This document shows, in pieces, positions 55,043-64,000 of a DNA stretch of 64,000 nt. The DNA lies in NCBI GenBank assembly GCA_018268955.1, contig JAFDVO010000005.1, forward strand, positions 1 to 64,000, given 5' to 3'. The first letter of the stretch is position 1, and each line of letters begins with the position of its first letter. The notes under the pieces were generated by a model. It made no database searches and was not told where the DNA came from. It saw only the letters and a list, made by a program, of their open reading frames with translations. The position numbers were made by a program, and so were the translations under genes. The stretch is from Acidobacteriota bacterium (GTDB lineage: Bacteria > Acidobacteriota > Vicinamibacteria > Vicinamibacterales > CAVVIG01).

Positions 55043-58000
55043 ATGCCTGAGTTCGAAGTCCCCGAGCCGATCATCTGCTCCCCGTACGAGGAGCCGCCGC
55101 ACCACTGGCACCTCGAGGAGGGGCGGGAGCCGGAGAAGCGCACCGGCCGGCGTAAGGCCCAGTATTTCTACCGGTCGCCAGGCTCGGACGCCGGTGACGA
55201 GGGGGCGCCTACCGGCATTCCGGTCGAGCTGAAGCTCGTGACCTTGGTTCGTGAGCGGCTGAAATCGTGGCGCCAAGAGGGCCACCCCGGAGCCACGCGC
55301 ACGACGCTGGAGCTGCTGGAGTACTGGCGCCGCGACGGTCGCCAGCACCGCCTGTTCTTCGCGCAGCTTGAGGCGGCGGAAACACTGATCTTCCTTGCCG
55401 AGGCGCGTCGCGACTACCTGCAGGGCATCGATGTACCCTCGGACGAGCCGAGCGACCGGCAGAAGGAAGAGGGTTTCAAGGCGTTCCGGCGCTACGCGTG
55501 CAAGATGGCCACGGGCTCCGGCAAGACGACTGTGATGGGCCTGATCGCAGCGTGGAGCATCCTAAACAAGGGGCAGGACCGGGCTAACGCTCTCTATTCC
55601 GACGCCGTCGTCGTGGTGTGCCCGAACGTCACCATCCGTAGCCGGCTGACGGAATTGGACCCAAAGCTCGGCGAAGCCAGCCTGTATCGCACGCGCGACC
55701 TCGTACCGCCGCATCTGATGCCCGACATGGCCAAGGGCGACGTGGTGGTGACCAACTGGCACGTGTTCGAGCCGCAGGTGATGCAGGCCGGTGGCGTGAG
55801 TGCCAAGGTGTTGAAGGCAGGCGTCCGGAAGCGAACGCGGGAATTCATCACCATCGGGGCGAAGACCACCGTGGCTCGCGGCCGTCGATACTTGACGCAT
55901 GAAGAGTTCACGCGACAGGTGAACGCAGGCCTGCTGACGGTGCTCGACGAGGAACTGGACAAGGATGGCGCTCTCAAACGTGTGTACGTGGAAGCCGAGC
56001 GCTACGTTCAGAGCGACACCGCGGTCGTGAACCGTGTGCTCGGCCCAGGGCTAAAGGGTCGGAAGAACATCCTCGTCATGAACGACGAAGCGCACCACGC
56101 CTACCGCATCCGTCGCGAAGAGCCGGATCCGGACGAGGACGACCTGCTCGGGGAGCAGGACGACGCAGAGGACTTCTACAAAGAAGCCACCGTCTGGATC
56201 GAGGGTCTCGACCGCATCAACAAGCTGCGTGGCATCAACGTGTGCGTGGACCTGTCGGCCACGCCGTACTTCCTGGGCCGCGTGGGCCAGGATGCCAATC
56301 GACCGTTTCCCTGGGTGGTGAGCGACTTCTCGCTGACGGACGCCATCGAATCGGGATTGGTGAAGATCCCGCAGCTGGCGGTCCGCGACACGACCGGCCA
56401 GGACATCCCTGGCTACTTCAACGTGTGGCGATGGATCCTGCCTAAGCTCACGTCGGCGGAGCGTGGAGGCAAGAAGGGTTCTCCAAAGCCTGAGGCCATC
56501 CTGAAGTGGGCCAACACGCCGGTATCCATGCTGGGCGGGCTGTGGAAGGAGCTCTTCGGCCAGTGGCAGGCGTCGAAGGACGACCCTCGTCCGCCCGTGT
56601 TCATCGTGGTGTGCAAGAACACGGCGATCGCCAAAGTGGTGTTCGAGTGGCTGGCTGAGAACAGTCCTCCGGCTGGCATTCCGCCGCACCACATCGAAGC
56701 TTTCCTGAACCGCGACGGGCGGATTAACACCATCCGAGTGGATTCCCGCGTGGTGAACGAGACGGACACAGGGCACGCCAAGAACGACGAGGCGCAGTGG
56801 ATGCGCTTCACGCTCGATACGGTTGGCCGGGGCGACTGGCCTAAGGACCGCCAGGGCCGGCCCATCTATCCCGAAGGCTTCGAAGAGCTGGCCGAGAAGC
56901 GGAAGGCCCCGATTCATCCGCCTGGACGGGACGTGCGGTGCATTGTCTCGGTTGGGATGCTCACCGAGGGGTGGGACTGCAACACCGTCACGCACATCGT
57001 GGGCTTGCGGCCGTTCATGTCGCAGTTGCTTTGCGAGCAGGTGGTGGGTCGCGGGCTGCGACGGCGCACGTACGAAGTGCGCGAAGACGGCCTCATGACG
57101 GAGGAAGTCGCCAAGGTCTTCGGCGTCCCCTTCCAAGTGATTCCGTTCAAGGCCAATCCGTCCGGGGCGCCGCCGCCGCCCCAGAAACGGCACCACGTCC
57201 AGGCCATGCCAAGCCGGGGTTCCCTCGAGATCCGGTTTCCGCGCGTGGAGGGATACCGGCAGGCCATCCGAAACCGGGTGACCGCGGACTGGACGAAGGT
57301 GGCTCCGCTGTTTCTCGACCCTCTCCAGGTGCCCCCTGAGGTACAGATGAAGGCGTCTCTGCCCACCAATAGCGGGCGGCCCTCACTGAGCGGTCCTGGC
57401 CGACTCGAAAGCGTGGACCTGAGCCCTTTCCGTCAGGGGCGCCGGCTACAGGAGCTGGTGTTCGAGATGGCTAGAGATCTGACCAGGTCGTACCTGGCCA
57501 GCCCGTCATGCGAAGTGCCGGCACATGTCCTTTTCCCCCAACTCGTGACCATCATTCGTCGCTACGTTGAGGAGAAGGTGACGCCGATTGCCCCGGCCGA
57601 ACGAGTGGATCTCTTTCTGTCCCCGTACTACGGTTGGGCGATCGAACGGCTTAGCGAAGCCATCCGGCCCGACGTGACTCAGGGTGAAGCGCCTGAGGTG
57701 CCCAAGTACGAGATGAACCGTGGGCCGGGCTCGACGGCCGACGTCGACTACTGGACCAGCAAGGACGTTCGCGAAGTCGTCCGGAGCCATCTGAACTATG
57801 TCGTGGCTGACACAAAGGTGTGGGAGCAGTCGACTGCCTACCTCCTAGATACTCATCCGGCGGTCGAGGCGTTCGTCAAGAACGCAGGTCTCGGGTTTGC
57901 CATTCCATACCTCCACAACGGGCAGCCGCACGACTACGTCCCAGACTTTATCGTGCGTCTCAAGGGTGAGCCCGGCGGGCACTTGATCCTTGAAACCAAA

Positions 58001-58165
58001 GGCTTTGACGAACTAGCTGAGGTGAAGTCGTCCGCAGCCCAGCGCTGGTGTGCGGCGGTCAATGCAGACGGGCAATTCGGGCGTTGGGAGTTCGCCATGG
58101 CTCGGAGCGTGGCGCAGGCGCGGACCTTCCTTGACGAGCGACGCGCGATGGACGGTGAATGCTGA
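55043..58165 (+). CDS. Type III-like restriction endonuclease/helicase (Res)
   Basis: 1040 aa. Superfamily 2 helicase with Walker A ATGSGKTT near 155, [11 protein letters not shown] near 345, [11 protein letters not shown] motif III and the [12 protein letters not shown] motif VI. The C-terminal nuclease has YVPDFIVRL and [10 protein letters not shown] (about 966-990), the PD-(D/E)xK signature. With Mod it should cleave unmodified DNA in an ATP-dependent manner. Length and motif order are complete. Confidence 0.9.
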   Translation: MPEFEVPEPIICSPYEEPPHHWHLEEGREPEKRTGRRKAQYFYRSPGSDAGDEGAPTGIPVELKLVTLVRERLKSWRQEGHPGATRTTLELLEYWRRDGRQHRLFFAQLEAAETLIFLAEARRDYLQGIDVPSDEPSDRQKEEGFKAFRRYACKMATGSGKTTVMGLIAAWSILNKGQDRANALYSDAVVVVCPNVTIRSRLTELDPKLGEASLYRTRDLVPPHLMPDMAKGDVVVTNWHVFEPQVMQAGGVSAKVLKAGVRKRTREFITIGAKTTVARGRRYLTHEEFTRQVNAGLLTVLDEELDKDGALKRVYVEAERYVQSDTAVVNRVLGPGLKGRKNILVMNDEAHHAYRIRREEPDPDEDDLLGEQDDAEDFYKEATVWIEGLDRINKLRGINVCVDLSATPYFLGRVGQDANRPFPWVVSDFSLTDAIESGLVKIPQLAVRDTTGQDIPGYFNVWRWILPKLTSAERGGKKGSPKPEAILKWANTPVSMLGGLWKELFGQWQASKDDPRPPVFIVVCKNTAIAKVVFEWLAENSPPAGIPPHHIEAFLNRDGRINTIRVDSRVVNETDTGHAKNDEAQWMRFTLDTVGRGDWPKDRQGRPIYPEGFEELAEKRKAPIHPPGRDVRCIVSVGMLTEGWDCNTVTHIVGLRPFMSQLLCEQVVGRGLRRRTYEVREDGLMTEEVAKVFGVPFQVIPFKANPSGAPPPPQKRHHVQAMPSRGSLEIRFPRVEGYRQAIRNRVTADWTKVAPLFLDPLQVPPEVQMKASLPTNSGRPSLSGPGRLESVDLSPFRQGRRLQELVFEMARDLTRSYLASPSCEVPAHVLFPQLVTIIRRYVEEKVTPIAPAERVDLFLSPYYGWAIERLSEAIRPDVTQGEAPEVPKYEMNRGPGSTADVDYWTSKDVREVVRSHLNYVVADTKVWEQSTAYLLDTHPAVEAFVKNAGLGFAIPYLHNGQPHDYVPDFIVRLKGEPGGHLILETKGFDELAEVKSSAAQRWCAAVNADGQFGRWEFAMARSVAQARTFLDERRAMDGEC

Positions 58166-58250
58166 CGGCCGCCGATGGAGAGCCGTACTCATTGCGCTGA
58201 CGGCGGCAGTCAGACGAGGTAAGGCACGACCTGTCGCAAGAGACTATAGA

Positions 58251-59423
58251 TTACGACTGGGCTGTCGGATCCTCGTCGTCCGCGAAGTCGGCGTTGATGA
58301 CCTCGAAGATCGGATCACAGTAGTACGTGATCACGGGCGTGTTTGGGAGCGGCTTCAAGATGCCAAGCCCCTCCAGTTTGTCCAGGTCGGCGCGAGCGGT
58401 CGGATAGGTCACACGAAAGGCCGACTTCACGTTCGTCACTGTGACGACGGGGGCGTCGAACAAGCCATCGACGATCGCGGAGAGCCGTACGCTCCCCCCG
58501 CGAAGCCGTTCCCTGAACTCTCGATGCAGTCCAAGTAGCCTCTCGCAGCGGCGCTCAGTGTCCTTCGCCTGCGTGACCACGCCCTCAAGGCAGAACTCGA
58601 TCCACTTGTCCCAGGTTCCGTGCGTGCTGACGCTCAAGAGGAGATCCATGTACTCCTTCTTGCGCCGCTCGAAAAACGCGCTCATATACAGCCACTGACT
58701 TGAGAGACCACACCACTCCGCAATAGTGATGGCAAGCAGCAGCCGCCCCACTCGGCCGTTGCCGTCGCGAAACGGGTGTATGGCCTCGAACTGATAGTGC
58801 GCGATAAAGGCGCGCACGAGAGGATCCACACCGTCCGCGGTGTTGAGATACCTTTCAAGGTCGTCCAGGAGCGGTGACAGGTACTCAGGGGGCGGTGGGA
58901 CGAAGCGCGCCGGGTGACCGATCTGGACCTGAATTGTCCTGAACTCGCCAGGGGTCTCTTGATATCCCCTGACGCCGTCCATGAGGACGGAGTGGAGCTC
59001 CCTGATCAACCGCTTCGACAGTGGCAGCGATCCTTCCAGCTTGAGGCGAAGTGCACGGCCGTAGTTAAAGACCTCTCGGTACGCATTCACCGGGTCAGAG
59101 ACCGACGTGGGGTACCGCGGGTCGGCCTGAAACAGAACCTGCTTCTGTGGGTCAGTGATTGTGCCCTCCAGCTGCGACGAGAGCTGTGCTTCGCGCAACT
59201 GCAGCGGGCGAAGCAGAATCTCAGGGTTCGGCAGGTGCCGCCCGATTCCGTCGAGCCGCGCAAGCCGCGCGCGGGCTTCAACCAGCATCGGCCAAAGGTC
59301 AGTTGGCCAGTCCCAGCTCGGCGGCAGATCGTTGGGTACGAAGGCCCAGGCGACGTCCGCTTTCCCGCCTGGAAGCCGGACCAACTGACCTGTCTTTCGT
59401 TCTGAAAACTCTGCTGAGTCCAT
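58251..59423 (-). CDS. Fic-domain AMPylase, class II
   Basis: 390 aa. Active-site motif HPFRDGNGR at 216-224 with all key residues. The inhibitory helix SSQLEG at 82-87 lies N-terminal to the Fic core, which marks a class II, self-inhibited Fic protein. The C-terminal winged helix (about 330-380: VTNVKSAFRVTYPTARADLD, LEGLGILKPLP) could bind DNA, perhaps its own promoter. Fic proteins transfer AMP to target proteins; the target here is unknown. It is convergent to the Res gene. Confidence 0.92.
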   Translation of the reverse strand: MDSAEFSERKTGQLVRLPGGKADVAWAFVPNDLPPSWDWPTDLWPMLVEARARLARLDGIGRHLPNPEILLRPLQLREAQLSSQLEGTITDPQKQVLFQADPRYPTSVSDPVNAYREVFNYGRALRLKLEGSLPLSKRLIRELHSVLMDGVRGYQETPGEFRTIQVQIGHPARFVPPPPEYLSPLLDDLERYLNTADGVDPLVRAFIAHYQFEAIHPFRDGNGRVGRLLLAITIAEWCGLSSQWLYMSAFFERRKKEYMDLLLSVSTHGTWDKWIEFCLEGVVTQAKDTERRCERLLGLHREFRERLRGGSVRLSAIVDGLFDAPVVTVTNVKSAFRVTYPTARADLDKLEGLGILKPLPNTPVITYYCDPIFEVINADFADDEDPTAQS

Positions 59424-59470
59424 GTCCTACGCTGTGTGTTCGCCGAGAACGCTTTAATGTAATCGGATTC

Positions 59471-59498
59471 GATAAAATATTCAACCCAAAATTTTATC
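59471..59498. promoter_or_regulatory. AT-rich palindrome upstream of fic
   Basis: GATAAAAT at 59471-59478 and ATTTTATC at 59491-59498 form an 8-bp inverted repeat about 50 bp before the fic start, in an AT-rich patch that stands out from the GC-rich surroundings. It looks like a promoter-operator. Confidence 0.6.
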
Positions 59499-59975
59499 AA
59501 ACACTTGACCGTATGATGCCCTGGATCGTAGACTGTGCAGCGGCATGTCGATCAGAACCCTCAGCGGAAAGTCAGCGCCCAGCCGCAGTATGGTCCAGCG
59601 CGACAGAAGTGAGGACTCGGTCGTCTGCTCCCGGCCTGGAGAAGGTACGGTGCTGTTCAGGCGCCTGCCGCCTCACCGGGCGTACGAGGTCGCAATCCCT
59701 GGAGATGTTGGTGGGTCGTCGTCCGCGGGCGAGTCCGGACGGCCGTCGACCAGTTTTCAGGGACCGTGTGACTGGGTTGGACATGGCGCCCGGCTGGCAC
59801 CGGGCGCCACTGCCCAAGTCGAAACCCGCTCGGCAAAGCGCACCTTGCCAAAGACCCGTGCTGAAAGGGTCAGGGTTCTGTACCGACCACTGATTCTCAT
59901 CGGCAGGATCACGACTGTCAAGGAGCCACCCCACATTGCGGCTAGTACCGACCTCACCAGGAAGGAGCGCCAGCG
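59499..59975. other. Intergenic region with one strong hairpin
   Basis: No recognisable gene is present, although long overlapping frames exist on both strands. TGGCGCCCGG at 59784-59793 pairs with CCGGGCGCCA at 59800-59809 around a 6-nt loop. Confidence 0.4.
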
Positions 59976-60065
59976 TTGGCTGTGTGCAACCAGGGGAAGT
60001 GCAGCTGTGGGAAGCCGATCGTGTTTCGGTGGAAGAACGGCCGCATTCGCCCCATTCACCTATAA
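59976..60065 (+). CDS. Candidate tiny Cys-rich protein
   Basis: 29 aa from a TTG at 59976 with AAGGAG 8 nt upstream. The peptide has three Cys in a CNQGKCSCGKP stretch followed by IVFRWKNGRIRPIH. The CxxxxCxC spacing resembles half of a zinc knuckle. A good ribosome site and motif-like sequence favour it being real, but its length gives little statistical support. Confidence 0.42.
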   Translation: MAVCNQGKCSCGKPIVFRWKNGRIRPIHL

Positions 60066-60160
60066 CTGAGTAAAGGCGCCGGCTGAGGTCCTCGGACCGC
60101 CCCGAGGGCTTCGTGAAAGTCCTCCTCCGCAGGAGGCCTCGGCGCCAAGGAGATGGAGAA

Positions 60161-60307
60161 ATGGCCAAGGGTAGCTCGAAGACCTTCTCAATCGGTCGCA
60201 ACGCCAGCACCGGGCGGCTGACGACAGTCACAACCGCTCGCAACAAGCCAGCGACGCACGTCGTCGAACGCATGCCGAAGCCTGGTCGCGGCGACACGAA
60301 GAAGTAG
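60161..60307 (+). CDS. Small basic conserved protein
   Basis: 48 aa from the ATG at 60161 with AAGGAG 8 nt upstream. The sequence is AKGSSKTFSIGRNASTGRL, then a Thr/Ala/Arg middle and VVERMPKPGRGDTKK. Short basic proteins of this look occur widely in accessory regions, and their function is not known to me. It follows the tiny Cys-rich ORF by 95 bp. Confidence 0.6.
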   Translation: MAKGSSKTFSIGRNASTGRLTTVTTARNKPATHVVERMPKPGRGDTKK

Positions 60308-60531
60308 CGTTGACAGGTGGGGGAGGCCGAGGTCAGCTCAGCCTCCTCCACGAACTCGCTGCCCGGTCGCTCAGACCATGAGCCCTGCCCGCGGCAGCGC
60401 TGAGGTTCGCAACACGTGCGTCCCCCAGTCATGGCCGCCGGCGACACCCCTCGAGGATCCCCGGAATACACCTGCAGACGGGTGTAGGATCCAACCCTCC
60501 CCGCCGCGCGACTCCCCCGGGAGGACCCGCT

Positions 60532-63183
60532 ATGCCATGTCGACGCTGGCTAGTTCCGGTCGCGCTCTTCGTCGGGCTGGTGCAGCACACCCTCGCGGTT
60601 GCTCCCGACGCGGACTTGGGCGCGTTACTTCGTGACGCCGACCGATACGCCTGGCTCACCAACTGGGGTGCGGCACGGCCAATCTACGCGTCGGCCGAGA
60701 AGGCCGCTCTTGCTTCAGGCGACCGTCGCTCGGCGACGTATGCCCGGTTCGGCCGCCTTCGCGCCGAGATGCAGACCCGTCAGCTCGGGGCGCTGTCTGA
60801 GGAGCTGGCTCTCCTGTTAGCACAGCCGGTCGTCGCGAACGACAGCCGCCTTAGGCTGAGGGGCCTCACGGTCAAGGGCGACGTCGACCTGGAGTGGGAC
60901 GTGCTGGCCGCGCTCAGGGACTGGCAGCAGGTCCGCGAGTTGGCTCGGCAGCTCGGCGACGCCGCGTGGGAAAACCGCGCGAATGGCGAGCTCGGCATGA
61001 TCGCGTTCCTCCGGGGCAACACCGGCGAGGCGACAAGGGCCGTCCAGGAGGCCATGGACACCGCGCGGAAGCTGGGAGACGTCGGCGGCGAGCTTCGGTA
61101 CCTGAGTGCAATCGGTAATGGCCTCCTGCTGGCCGGCTACGCGCCCGTCGCCGCCGGCTTCGTCGATCGCGCTCTGGCCTTGGCCCGCGACAACCCGGAC
61201 ACCGGGTTTCCGTTCGTGGCCACCAGCACGAAGGTGCTCACCCTGATCGAGCTGAGACGGCACGACGAGGCGGAACGATTCGCGCAGTCGGCCCTCGCTG
61301 AGGCGCGAGTCGGCGATCGTCGAATCAAAGAGATTGAGCTACGGATGATGCTGGCGAGGATCGCGGAGGCGCGCCAGCAGCCCGGGCGGGTCATCGAGCA
61401 TCTTGAAGCAGCGCGCACGGCGGCCGAATCGGGGCAGGTGCAGCGACTGCTCGCGGAAGCCGAGTCCAGCCTTGCGCAGGCGTACCGTCGGCAAGGCGAC
61501 TTGGTTCGGGCTGCGCAGCGGTCGTCGTCGGCTGTCTCGCACACGCGCGCCGCGGGCTCCCGCTTCACGCTGCCGATTCGGATTGGCGAGCTTGCCGACA
61601 TTCGCGCGGCCCAAGGTCGCCTGAGCACCGCGCGTGCTCTGTACTCGGAGGCGAGCGACGTCGTCGAGGGAATCATGGCCAACGTGCCGAGCCGCACATC
61701 GCAGGCGCGGCTGGTCGGCGTGATGAGCGACATCTACGCCGGGAACTTCGCCTTGGCCGCCGAGCGGCTCAACGACCCCTACGAGGCGTTCCGGGTGATC
61801 GAGCGGGCGAGGGGCCGCGCCTTGGCGGATGTCCTCCGCACGCTGCCCGGCGACTCGCGTTCCGTGGACGATGACACGCGCGCACGTGCGGTGTCGGCAC
61901 TTCAGCTCAAGTTGATGACCGCTCGGAGTGCCGTCGAGCGGAGGCGCCTGCTCGAGACGTTGTGGGAGGCCGAGCAGCTCGCGACAGTTCCCGCCGCCAG
62001 ACTCGCGGCTCCTCGCGCGCGCCTTCACACGAGCGGGCGGGCCGCCGCGGCTGCCGTGCAGCGGGTTCTGCGACCGCGGGAGATCCTCCTGGAGTACGTC
62101 CTGCTGCCGAGCGGCTCCTACTGCCTGATCCTGACACCAGGCGCCTTGCGGCTTGTCTCACTGCCCAGCCGGACGACGATCGAACCGCTTGTCGCCGCGT
62201 TCCGGAGGGAAGTCCAGGCTGGTCGCAGCGGGCTGGAAAGCGCCGAGAGAGCGGCGCTGAGACGCGCCATTATCGAGCCCCTGAACCTGCCAGGTGGGAT
62301 CGCGAGTGAAGTCGTGGTGGTACCCGACGGCGTTCTCAATTCCATTCCGTTCGACGTGCTCCTCGCCAGCCAATCCAATCCAGCGCCGTCTGTCAGCCTG
62401 GCTCCGTCTGCGACGGTGCTGGCCTTGATGCGAAGCCGCCCGTCTCAGGGGACAACAGATCGTCCCGTCCTGGCGGTCGGAGGCGTGCCATATGAACGGC
62501 TCGCAGGCGTGAAGGCGCAGTCCATCGCCCCGGTAGGCATCTACGACGCAGCCGCGCCGCCCTCGCTGCCAAGCCTCCCGGGCAGTGCCGACGAGGCCCG
62601 GACCGTTGCTGGTCTATTCGGCCCGTCCAGCACTGTGCTGATTGGCGATTCAGCCACTGAAGCTGCGCTAAAGCGCCAGCCGCTCGAGCGCTACGAGATC
62701 CTCCACGTGGCCGCGCACGGGTTCGCGGACACAAAGTTCCCGGAGCGGGCGGCGCTGGTGCTGCTTGGTGACGGTCAGGCCGGCGAAGACGGGCTTCTGC
62801 AACCCCGCGAGATCGCGCGTTACGCCCTCCGCGCGCGCCTGGTGGTGCTGTCCGCGTGCGACACCGCGGTCGGTCCGACGCTTGGGCAGGAAGGTGTGGT
62901 CAATCTCGCGCGCGCCTTCCTCGTGGCCGGCGCTGGAGCCGTCATGACTAGCCTGTGGCCGGTTGACGACACGCTCTCGGCTGCCCTGATGCGCGAGTTC
63001 TACGGGCATCTGACTCGAGGCGAGACTCTCGCCGACGCACTGCGCCATGCGAAGGCCGAACTCGGGCAGCGGTTCGGCGCGAAAGGCCAGGCGACCTTCG
63101 GCGCATTCCAACTGATCGGCGACGGTTCTCGGCGGCTCAGCGTCGGTGCCACGGGTGCGCGAGCGACGGGAGGCAGCGACTGA
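60532..63183 (+). CDS. Exported TPR-CHAT protein
   Basis: 883 aa. A signal peptide (about 1-22, LVPVALFVGLVQHTLAVA) is followed by Ala-rich TPR-like helical repeats (about 30-420) and a C-terminal CHAT caspase-like domain. The catalytic pair is in HVAAHG (His 729) and LSACDT (Cys 776). CHAT proteases cleave partner proteins, as in gasdermin or type III-E CRISPR systems, but here export suggests another role. The next gene, 15 bp downstream, encodes a PDZ-S41 protease, so the two may act together. Confidence 0.87.
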   Translation: MPCRRWLVPVALFVGLVQHTLAVAPDADLGALLRDADRYAWLTNWGAARPIYASAEKAALASGDRRSATYARFGRLRAEMQTRQLGALSEELALLLAQPVVANDSRLRLRGLTVKGDVDLEWDVLAALRDWQQVRELARQLGDAAWENRANGELGMIAFLRGNTGEATRAVQEAMDTARKLGDVGGELRYLSAIGNGLLLAGYAPVAAGFVDRALALARDNPDTGFPFVATSTKVLTLIELRRHDEAERFAQSALAEARVGDRRIKEIELRMMLARIAEARQQPGRVIEHLEAARTAAESGQVQRLLAEAESSLAQAYRRQGDLVRAAQRSSSAVSHTRAAGSRFTLPIRIGELADIRAAQGRLSTARALYSEASDVVEGIMANVPSRTSQARLVGVMSDIYAGNFALAAERLNDPYEAFRVIERARGRALADVLRTLPGDSRSVDDDTRARAVSALQLKLMTARSAVERRRLLETLWEAEQLATVPAARLAAPRARLHTSGRAAAAAVQRVLRPREILLEYVLLPSGSYCLILTPGALRLVSLPSRTTIEPLVAAFRREVQAGRSGLESAERAALRRAIIEPLNLPGGIASEVVVVPDGVLNSIPFDVLLASQSNPAPSVSLAPSATVLALMRSRPSQGTTDRPVLAVGGVPYERLAGVKAQSIAPVGIYDAAAPPSLPSLPGSADEARTVAGLFGPSSTVLIGDSATEAALKRQPLERYEILHVAAHGFADTKFPERAALVLLGDGQAGEDGLLQPREIARYALRARLVVLSACDTAVGPTLGQEGVVNLARAFLVAGAGAVMTSLWPVDDTLSAALMREFYGHLTRGETLADALRHAKAELGQRFGAKGQATFGAFQLIGDGSRRLSVGATGARATGGSD

Positions 63184-63198
63184 CGCGGGAGGCGACTT

Positions 63199-64000
63199 GT
63201 GACAGGACAGCCGGACAGCGATTTCAGGGTCGAGCCAAGCGCGATCCGCGCGATCGTCAAGAAGTCGGTCGACCTTCTCGAATCGAAGTGCATTCGCCTG
63301 GGCGATGTCGCCCCTGACTGGCGTGGCCTGTTCGCAGCCAATGAAGCCTCGCTCGAACGGGCAAGTTCGAGGGCTGCGTTCGAAACCGAGATGAACCGCG
63401 TCCTCGCGCAGGGGCGACTCAGTCACGTCGCGTTCTTTCACAGCAGCGGCAGCAGTGCGCCTGCCAGATACGCGATCAACGCCACCTTTTGTTCAGCCGA
63501 CCTTAACGGAGCCGGCGAACGGTGGATGTTTCAGGACGTTCACCCTGGCGGACCGGCCGAGCGCGCCGGGATTCGGCCTGGCGACATCCTCCTCGAGGTG
63601 AACGGCAAGCCGTCCATGCCGCCCAGTCTGCCGACGTTCACTCTGGGCCAGGACGCCGACCTCTTGGTGTCCCGGGGCGACGGCTCGACGGCCAGCATCA
63701 ACGTCGTGCTGCCCAAGGCGCCGGCCAACGGCAAGCCGGGCGCCAAGCCACCGATGGCGGAGCCGACCAGCGTCACGGCGTCGATGCTGGATCAGGAAGT
63801 CGGGTACCTGCGGGTGGCGTTCTTCCCTGGAGTGAACGGCCAGCGATTCGCCCGCGAGTTCGAGAGTGCGCTAGCTAGCATTGGTGAGTGCCGTCGGCTG
63901 GTGGTGGACCTGCGGGGCAACCTCGGCGGATTCGTCGGCTCTCTACGGTTAATGAGCTCCCTCACGCCTGACCGGACTCCGGTCGGCTACAGCCTGACGC
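63199..64000 (+). CDS. PDZ-S41 family peptidase (3' end outside the window)
   Basis: The frame opened by the GTG at 63199 stays open for 267 codons to the right edge. The PDZ domain has PGGPAERAGIRPGDILLEVN (about 122-141). The S41 core begins with VGYLRVAFF and LVVDLRGNLGGFVGSL (about 235-250), the substrate-loop region of C-terminal processing proteases; the catalytic Ser/Lys lie beyond the window. No signal peptide is seen at this start. Coupled closely (15 bp) to the CHAT gene. Confidence 0.82.
   Translation, partial: MTGQPDSDFRVEPSAIRAIVKKSVDLLESKCIRLGDVAPDWRGLFAANEASLERASSRAAFETEMNRVLAQGRLSHVAFFHSSGSSAPARYAINATFCSADLNGAGERWMFQDVHPGGPAERAGIRPGDILLEVNGKPSMPPSLPTFTLGQDADLLVSRGDGSTASINVVLPKAPANGKPGAKPPMAEPTSVTASMLDQEVGYLRVAFFPGVNGQRFAREFESALASIGECRRLVVDLRGNLGGFVGSLRLMSSLTPDRTPVGYSLT

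Noticed and set aside
59545-60471. Long overlapping frames on both strands (174 and 299 codons).
   Set aside because: No ribosome site, no recognisable domain and codon composition typical of GC-rich shadow frames.
1-64000. CRISPR arrays.
   Set aside because: No regularly spaced direct repeats of suitable length were seen anywhere in the window.

Overview
The window is GC-rich DNA from a Gram-negative chromosome: it carries a TolC/RND efflux operon, several lipoproteins and exported proteins with Sec signals. The mix of PadR regulator, TPR-CHAT protein, S41 protease and trb-type transfer genes would fit an Acidobacteriota member (Vicinamibacteria-like), but nothing here proves the taxon.

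Region 1 (6-7632, minus strand) is the right-hand part of a probable anti-phage operon: an SNF2-type helicase with a C-terminal DUF3883 domain, an AlbA_2/Schlafen-type ATP-binding protein and a DUF1156-type adenine DNA methylase. It is likely to continue beyond the left edge.

Region 2 (about 8002-31850, nearly all plus strand) is an integrative and conjugative element. It has a complete P-type (trb/virB) type IV secretion set (VirB2, B3, B4, B9, B10, two tandem TrbJ/VirB5-like proteins, B6, B8, then VirD4 and VirB11), but no recognisable HUH relaxase. Two adjacent winged-helix proteins (17888-19809), followed by a 450-bp gap rich in inverted repeats and a small RHH-like protein, occupy the place where a relaxosome would be expected. 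Next come a lipoprotein, a RepB-like primase and an accessory block (two SpoVG-like paralogues, a DUF932 protein, a RadC-type JAB protein and unknowns), whose genes are mostly separated by GC-rich hairpins. A large serine recombinase closes the element, and its last 20 codons run antisense through a tRNA-Gln(CTG) gene, which marks the right junction.

Region 3 (31847-49040) looks like ordinary chromosome: tRNA-Gln, a KGG stress protein, gltX, an exported hydrolase-like protein, a cation/proton antiporter, a c-type cytochrome lipoprotein, a TolC-RND-adaptor operon followed by a PadR regulator, and an organoarsenical resistance cluster (arsM divergent from arsR, GAPDH, arsJ, rhodanese).

Region 4 (49208-60307) is a second accessory island that begins at a truncated tRNA-Ser. 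It holds a BrnT/BrnA-type toxin-antitoxin pair split by an IS3-family element (24-bp inverted repeats, ACC target duplication), an Abi-like protein, a type III-like Mod/Res restriction-modification pair, a class II Fic protein with an upstream palindrome and two very small genes. Region 5 (60532-64000) has an exported TPR-CHAT protein and the 5' part of a PDZ-S41 protease gene that runs off the right edge.
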